A stretch of DNA of 64,000 nucleotides, from NCBI RefSeq assembly GCF_048551375.1, contig NZ_JBLYZJ010000002.1, positions 124,001-188,000 of the forward strand. Reading direction: 5' to 3'. This stretch comes from Faucicola sp048551375. GTDB lineage: Bacteria > Pseudomonadota > Gammaproteobacteria > Pseudomonadales > Moraxellaceae. The stretch's first letter is position 1. The number at the start of each line of letters is the position of its first letter. A model generated the notes under the pieces. It was not told the DNA's origin and did not search any database. It saw nothing but the letters and a program-made list of their open reading frames with translations. The position numbers and the translations under genes are program-made. This document shows, one piece after another, positions 59,883-64,000 of the stretch.

Positions 59883-59952
59883 ATTTAAATTATTTTAAAA
59901 ATCATAGATTTATCAATAATAATGGCGTTTGTTATATCGAACTCAGGTAAAT

Positions 59953-60035
59953 TTAAGTTATTCGTCACCCCTGCGTAGGCAGGGGTCTAGTGTCTTTGAT
60001 TCAGCAAGATAAATTCAAAATTTGCGTAAGTCCTA
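59953..60035. mobile_element. Truncated MITE-like element (right half)
   Basis: It contains the 'acccctgcgtaggcaggggt' hairpin, 'agtgtcttt' and the canonical right end TTTGCGTAAGTCCTA of the 12050 family. The left half is missing. It lies just after the mnmA stop (mnmA is on the minus strand). Confidence 0.75.
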
Positions 60036-60041
60036 TATTAG

Positions 60042-61193
60042 TTATAAAGCAGTCGGAGCATTAATACTGTTAATCACCCCACCGCCCAAACACACTTCAT
60101 CGACATAAAACACACACGATTGCCCTTCGGTCACGGCTCGTTGTGGTTCATCAAATACCACTTTTACCTCATCATTATCCAACGCAAACACCGTACAGGC
60201 TTGGTCGGGCTGGCGGTAGCGAGTTTTGGCAGTACAGCGAAAGCCTTGCGGTGTAAAAATCTCGCTTGGTGCAGATACCACCCAATCAAGTTTATAGGCG
60301 GTGAGTTCAGTGGATTGAAGCATTGGATGCTCATGCCCTTGCCCCACGACAAGGCGATTATTTGCCAAATCTTTGTGTAGCACAAACCACGGTTCTTCTG
60401 GGCGGTCTTTCACCCCACCAATGCCAATCCCACCACGCTGACCCAGTGTGTAATACATTAAGCCGTCATGCGTACCGATTTTTTTGCCGTCATCGGTATA
60501 GATATCGCCTTTTTTGGCAGGTAGGTATTGTTGTAAAAAGTCTTTAAACCGCCGTTCACCGATAAAGCAAATCCCTGTCGAATCTTTTTTCTTAGCCGTA
60601 GCAAGGTCATATTCTTCGGCAATTGCTCGCACTTGTGGTTTTTCTAGTTCGCCCACAGGAAATAAAGTTTTGGCAATTTTATCGCCACTGACAGCATGTA
60701 AAAAATAACTTTGGTCTTTGTTATTGTCCAAGCCACGCAATAAGGGGGCTTTGCCGTTGTCATCGGTCATGCCACGCCGTGTATAATGCCCTGTGGCGAT
60801 ATAATCCGCTCCGAGCGTCAACGCATAATCGAGAAAGGCTTTAAACTTGACTTCTTTATTACACAAAATATCAGGGTTGGGCGTGCGACCTGCCCCATAT
60901 TCTGCCAAAAAATGCTCAAATACCCTGTCCCAGTATTCCATCGCAAAGTTAGCTGTATGCAGTTTGATGCCGATTTTGTCGGCAACGGCTTGGGCATCGG
61001 CAAGGTCAGTCATGGCGGTGCAATATTCTGTGCCGTCATCTTCTTCCCAGTTTTTCATAAACAAGCCTTCGACAACAAAGCCTGCTTGCTTGAGTAGCAC
61101 AGCGGTGACGGAAGAGTCCACACCGCCAGACATACCCACGATGACACGAGTTTGGGAAGGATTTGGGATATCGGATAAATTAAATGCGTTCAT
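60042..61193 (-). CDS. mnmA: tRNA-specific 2-thiouridylase MnmA
   Basis: An ATP-dependent enzyme that puts sulfur on C2 of wobble uridine-34 in Glu, Gln and Lys tRNAs. The P-loop-like GMSGGVDSSV is near the N-terminus, the first catalytic Cys is in DILCNKEVKF and the second in TGICFIGERRF. Other markers are YIATGHYTRR, KDQSYFLHAV and YTLGQRGGIGIGG. I start at the ATG at 61193, giving 383 residues (normal is ~365-375); the longer frame to 61331 adds a non-conserved N-terminus. It acts on the same nucleotide as MnmG (3683-5563). Confidence 0.95.
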   Translation of the reverse strand: MNAFNLSDIPNPSQTRVIVGMSGGVDSSVTAVLLKQAGFVVEGLFMKNWEEDDGTEYCTAMTDLADAQAVADKIGIKLHTANFAMEYWDRVFEHFLAEYGAGRTPNPDILCNKEVKFKAFLDYALTLGADYIATGHYTRRGMTDDNGKAPLLRGLDNNKDQSYFLHAVSGDKIAKTLFPVGELEKPQVRAIAEEYDLATAKKKDSTGICFIGERRFKDFLQQYLPAKKGDIYTDDGKKIGTHDGLMYYTLGQRGGIGIGGVKDRPEEPWFVLHKDLANNRLVVGQGHEHPMLQSTELTAYKLDWVVSAPSEIFTPQGFRCTAKTRYRQPDQACTVFALDNDEVKVVFDEPQRAVTEGQSCVFYVDEVCLGGGVINSINAPTAL

Positions 61194-61393
61194 AAGCGAA
61201 TTTGGTAAAAATAGTAGGATAGAGGGTTTGCTATTATAGCAGAGTTTGGGGGTTACTGCTTCATCAGCATAGCCTCCTGTTTCGTACTGTTTCGTAAAAA
61301 GTGGGTTAGCATAAAAATAATTAAAAGCCATTTCTTGCTTAAAATAACCATGTTACAATTTGTGACAATAATAAGAAACTGAAACCGCCTCCC

Positions 61394-62407
61394 ATGATTC
61401 CCCAAGCCCCTATACCACCCTTGCCACCACACCCCAAAAAAATCTTTCGCCGTTATGTGTATGATTTATTGCATAACGAAAATTACGAAAGCCGTATCAA
61501 TCGCTTGGTGGATCGTTTTTTGATTGCCTTGATTATGGCAAATGTGGCTTCGGTCGTGTTAAGCTCCATGCACGATTGGTATCATGCCCATCGCCCATTT
61601 TTTGATGGGTTTGAGCATTTTTCAATCGCCGTGTTTACCATTGAATATTTTTTGCGGTTGTGGTCGTCTGCCGAGCATAAACCGCAATATTCTGCCACCC
61701 ATAACCGCCTTACATGGATTCGTCACCCACATGGGATTATTGATTTTATCGCCATCGCCCCTGCATATGTTAATTTCTTTGTGCCGATTGATTTACGCTA
61801 TTTGATTGTCTTACGTTTGCTTCGCTTGTTTAAACTCACTCGTTATTTTGTCGCTCTCAGATTATTGTTAAAAGTCGTTGCCAAACAAAAAGAATCGTTT
61901 AAAGCGGTGTTATTGATTTTGATGATTTTAGTAGTATTGGCTGCTAGTGGCATTCATTTGGTCGAACATCAAGCCCAACCCGATAAGTTTGACTCAATTC
62001 CCAAAGCCATGTGGTGGGCGGTCGTCACCTTGACCACGGTGGGATATGGCGATGTCGTGCCGATTACACCATTGGGCAAGACACTGGGGGCGATGATGAC
62101 GATTTTGGGTGTCGGCTTGGCGGCATTGCCTGCAGGTATCTTGGCATCTGGGCTTGCCAATGAATTGGCGTTACGGCGAGAACGGCTTGAAATGGAATTT
62201 CGAGAGCAATTACTTGAAAATGAAATTGATGTGCTACACGAAAATATTACCATCGAAAATCTGCGAAAAGAGATTGGTTTGTCGCAAGAGCAGGCTCGCA
62301 TGGTGATTGACCAATTGTTAAAAGAACAACAACTGCAACAAAAACGTATTCAATCATTACATTTTTGTCCGCATTGTGGGCATTCATTGCATCATATTGA
62401 TGAGTAA
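61394..62407 (+). CDS. Voltage-gated-type potassium channel with C-terminal zinc-ribbon-like tail
   Basis: A 337-residue ion channel of the six-helix Kv-like type. The S4-like segment is DLRYLIVLRLLRLFKLTRYFVALRLL, with regularly spaced Arg/Lys. The pore loop has the selectivity filter TTVGYGDV (about residues 214-221), followed by S6 (GAMMTILGVGLAALPAGILASGLA). The cytoplasmic C-terminus is a Glu/Arg-rich coiled coil (LALRRERLEMEFREQLLENEIDV) and ends with FCPHCGHSLHHIDE, a Cys-x2-Cys plus His cluster that could bind zinc. The family is K+-selective by its filter; physiological role unknown. Confidence 0.92.
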   Translation: MIPQAPIPPLPPHPKKIFRRYVYDLLHNENYESRINRLVDRFLIALIMANVASVVLSSMHDWYHAHRPFFDGFEHFSIAVFTIEYFLRLWSSAEHKPQYSATHNRLTWIRHPHGIIDFIAIAPAYVNFFVPIDLRYLIVLRLLRLFKLTRYFVALRLLLKVVAKQKESFKAVLLILMILVVLAASGIHLVEHQAQPDKFDSIPKAMWWAVVTLTTVGYGDVVPITPLGKTLGAMMTILGVGLAALPAGILASGLANELALRRERLEMEFREQLLENEIDVLHENITIENLRKEIGLSQEQARMVIDQLLKEQQLQQKRIQSLHFCPHCGHSLHHIDE

Positions 62408-62546
62408 TGATGGATTAAAAGGACGATTACTAAGAATTTTTGTAAAGACTGTAATGATTTTATAATTAATTCCCAGTATAATACTCGGATATATCTTATG
62501 TATTAGCGTAGGGTAACATTCAATACGCTGAATGGGGAGATGAAAA

Positions 62547-63005
62547 ATGGAAGTTTTTATCAATAATGATGTGATGACAACAGTGTTATCAATTACCTTA
62601 ATTGGTAATCAACATCACATAATGCAAGCGACTGCTTTATCGGCAAGAGAACGCCAACTTTTATTATTACTGGGTAAGGATGATAAATTAAGCATACAAG
62701 GTGTGGCGAAGATTGTCAGTAAAATAGACCTTGCACGCCTTGCGAGTTTTGGCTTTATTCGCTATCAGTATCAACATTCAGATAGTTTAGCGACTGCCAG
62801 TGTGGCTGATACTGCAAATTCTACCATATTAGCGTCAAGTAAAATTATCAGTAGAGGGCGATTAACCTCATTTTTGCAAACTTATACCCAATCCACAACG
62901 GTGATTGATGATAGTGCTGTTCCGTCATATACTCGCCCTGCATTACCAGAGGCGGTCAATGTGGATTTTGAGGATATTAGGATTGCTCAAGCTTTATTGG
63001 CATAG
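62547..63005 (+). CDS. Hypothetical protein (152 aa)
   Basis: Unrecognised. A 152-residue soluble protein beginning MEVFINNDVMTTVLSITLIG, with a helical segment ALSARERQLLLLLGKDDKLSIQGVAKIVSKIDLARLASFGF that has the look of a winged-helix or two-helix module, then a Ser/Thr/Ala-rich tail. The ATG is preceded by GGGGAGATGAAAA. It has no signal peptide and no cysteines. A MITE-like element lies 26 bp after the stop. Confidence 0.6.
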   Translation: MEVFINNDVMTTVLSITLIGNQHHIMQATALSARERQLLLLLGKDDKLSIQGVAKIVSKIDLARLASFGFIRYQYQHSDSLATASVADTANSTILASSKIISRGRLTSFLQTYTQSTTVIDDSAVPSYTRPALPEAVNVDFEDIRIAQALLA

Positions 63006-63031
63006 TTGGGATAATGTTGAGCTAAAAGAGA

Positions 63032-63166
63032 TAGGACTTACGCAAAAGACACTAGATTCCCACATTCGTGGGAATGACGGCTCTTTTTATATTTCGTCAC
63101 CCCTGCGAATGCAGGGGTCTAGTGTCTTTATTTAGCAAGATACATTCAAAATTTGCGTAAGTCCTA
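63032..63166. mobile_element. MITE-like element copy 5 (135 bp), TSD AGAGA
   Basis: TAGGACTTACGCAAA to TTTGCGTAAGTCCTA, perfect 15-bp inverted ends, with AGAGA on both sides. Core hairpins 'attcccacattcgtgggaat' and 'acccctgcgaatgcaggggt', closest to copy 4. A 'ggggcgtaatgcttacgccc' hairpin follows at 63192-63211. Confidence 0.92.
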
Positions 63167-63276
63167 AGAGATAAAAAATACGCATTTTTGTAGGGGCGTA
63201 ATGCTTACGCCCTGTGTGATAGGTTAGATTTTGGGTTTATTCAATAGCCCTATAGTTTTACATTGTGGGTCGGGTG

Positions 63277-64000
63277 TTATTTTGCCGTACGAGTGAGTTC
63301 GGTCATTATTTGGGTTTCAATATCCGCTAACTTATATTGGGTTAGCGGTTTTTTTTCGTCAATGTATCGCCAACTTTCTCTTGCCCGTGTCAAGGTGGCA
63401 ACCCATACCGCCTTGCAGTCACTCGGTAACTGGGCTAAGTGAAGGTCGCTGATGACGTTACCCTCATCATCGCTCATTTTACAATGCCCTGCTTGAGCCA
63501 TATTCAGCGGATGACCATCATAGCTTGAGAGTACCCAAACAAGGTGATAAATTTCATTGCTAATCTTGGGAAGATAAATCGCAATACTTTCTTGGTTCAT
63601 TTCGCTGTCACTGGATTCGGCATACATTGCCATATCGCTAGGAATGGTAGGGTCAACATTATTGGGCGTGGGTGGTTTTGAGCCAAGCAACTCATCACCA
63701 TGATGGCGGATGGCTTCGCTACGGTCACGCACATTTTTGAACCACACACGCTCGATGACTTCGCCATAACGGTTGCACAATAAACATGCCAATTCTAAGT
63801 CAAGCAGTTGGGTTTTGCCTTTAAATTTATTGAGCAAACCTGCTTTTGGTACATCAGTACGTTGCCAATTGACGCTAAATAGCCATTGCTTTAAGGCAAC
63901 GTCCATTTGTTCAATCATCTTGCCTGCCTCGGCTTTATCATCGACCAGTTGGTCATCAGTGGGAATCACTTGATGACTTTGGCTTAAAATATGCTGGTCA
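63277..64000 (-). CDS. TerD-family protein (N-terminus outside window)
   Basis: The frame stays open to the right edge, so the start is not seen; 241 codons are visible, the first being ...DQHILSQSHQ. The segment VALKQWLFSVNWQRTDVPKAG...FKGKTQLLDLELACLLCNRYGEVIERVWFKNVRDRSEAIRHHGDELLG is typical of the TerD/TerE/TerZ stress-protein family, whose beta-sandwich binds Ca2+. Family members are linked to tellurite and phage/colicin resistance and general stress. The C-terminal helix ends the protein at TELTRTAK. Other ter genes may lie beyond the window. Confidence 0.8.
   Translation of the reverse strand, partial: DQHILSQSHQVIPTDDQLVDDKAEAGKMIEQMDVALKQWLFSVNWQRTDVPKAGLLNKFKGKTQLLDLELACLLCNRYGEVIERVWFKNVRDRSEAIRHHGDELLGSKPPTPNNVDPTIPSDMAMYAESSDSEMNQESIAIYLPKISNEIYHLVWVLSSYDGHPLNMAQAGHCKMSDDEGNVISDLHLAQLPSDCKAVWVATLTRARESWRYIDEKKPLTQYKLADIETQIMTELTRTAK

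Noticed and set aside
61194..61331. N-terminal extension of MnmA
   Set aside because: The extra 46 residues are not family-like; the ATG at 61193 gives near-normal length.
12050..63166. CRISPR array from regularly similar repeats
   Set aside because: The repeats are dispersed tens of kilobases apart, inverted in places and have no spacers; no cas genes are seen.

Overview
The window looks like chromosomal DNA of a gammaproteobacterium of the family Moraxellaceae. A Moraxella osloensis / Faucicola-like organism is my best guess. This is inferred from the moderate G+C, the gene set and arrangement (trpG-trpD-trpC without trpE, cca-aroQ-accB-accC, creBC/creD, FabG plus MaoC with a divergent thiolase) and the Acinetobacter/Psychrobacter-like proteins. 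No 16S gene is present, so the genus cannot be proven. There are no phage genes, CRISPR arrays or intact transposase genes.

Layout. 1-6.5 kb: end of glmM, dapE, a DUF3025 protein, a small unknown, mnmG and an AEC transporter. 6.5-15.3 kb: ppaC and a DUF4105/Lnb-like envelope protein, creD, argD, yacG, a TrmB-like methyltransferase and a DUF4124 protein. 15.3-19.8 kb: the branched-chain amino acid operon ilvB-ilvH-(DUF2251-like gene)-ilvC, preceded by a 676-bp leader that appears to encode an Ile/Val-rich attenuation peptide. 20.6-25.8 kb: a cold-shock protein, etfBA, class II aldolase, ruvA and a small lipoprotein. 25.8-33.7 kb (minus strand): cca-aroQ-accB-accC, the malic enzyme maeB and selO. 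33.8-36.5 kb: a three-gene accessory cassette (membrane protein, orphan lipase-type N-terminal module, RTX-repeat protein with a metallopeptidase HELGH motif), followed by a convergent secreted DNA/RNA endonuclease. 37.4-43.8 kb: thiolase, large FabG, MaoC hydratase, a small phosphatase-like protein and a serine hydrolase. 44-47.3 kb: trpGDC and a HIT protein. 47.5-54.6 kb: modA, tRNA-Leu(CAA), Smr protein, lipB, a small unknown, a MipA/OmpV porin-like protein and znuACB. 54.7-64 kb: an amino-acid binding lipoprotein, creBC, a Cys-rich lipoprotein and partner, mnmA, a K+ channel, an unknown protein and a TerD-family protein cut by the window edge.

The genes are mainly housekeeping: cell-wall precursors (glmM, dapE), tRNA wobble modification (mnmG and mnmA), amino-acid synthesis (arg, ilv, trp, shikimate), fatty-acid synthesis and oxidation (acc, fabG, maoC, thiolase, etf), lipoate, zinc uptake and the Cre envelope-stress system (creBC 45 kb away from creD).

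The most distinctive non-coding feature is a dense population of short mobile repeats. One family is about 137 bp, has 15-bp inverted ends (TAGGACTTACGCAAA), and all five complete copies are bordered by perfect 5-bp target duplications. A second set shares those ends but has a different core. A third, about 96 bp and Correia-like, sits inside the accBC and trp operons and supplies the last codons of trpD. Other short hairpin families (GGTGCGT, and a 217-bp composite) fill several remaining gaps.
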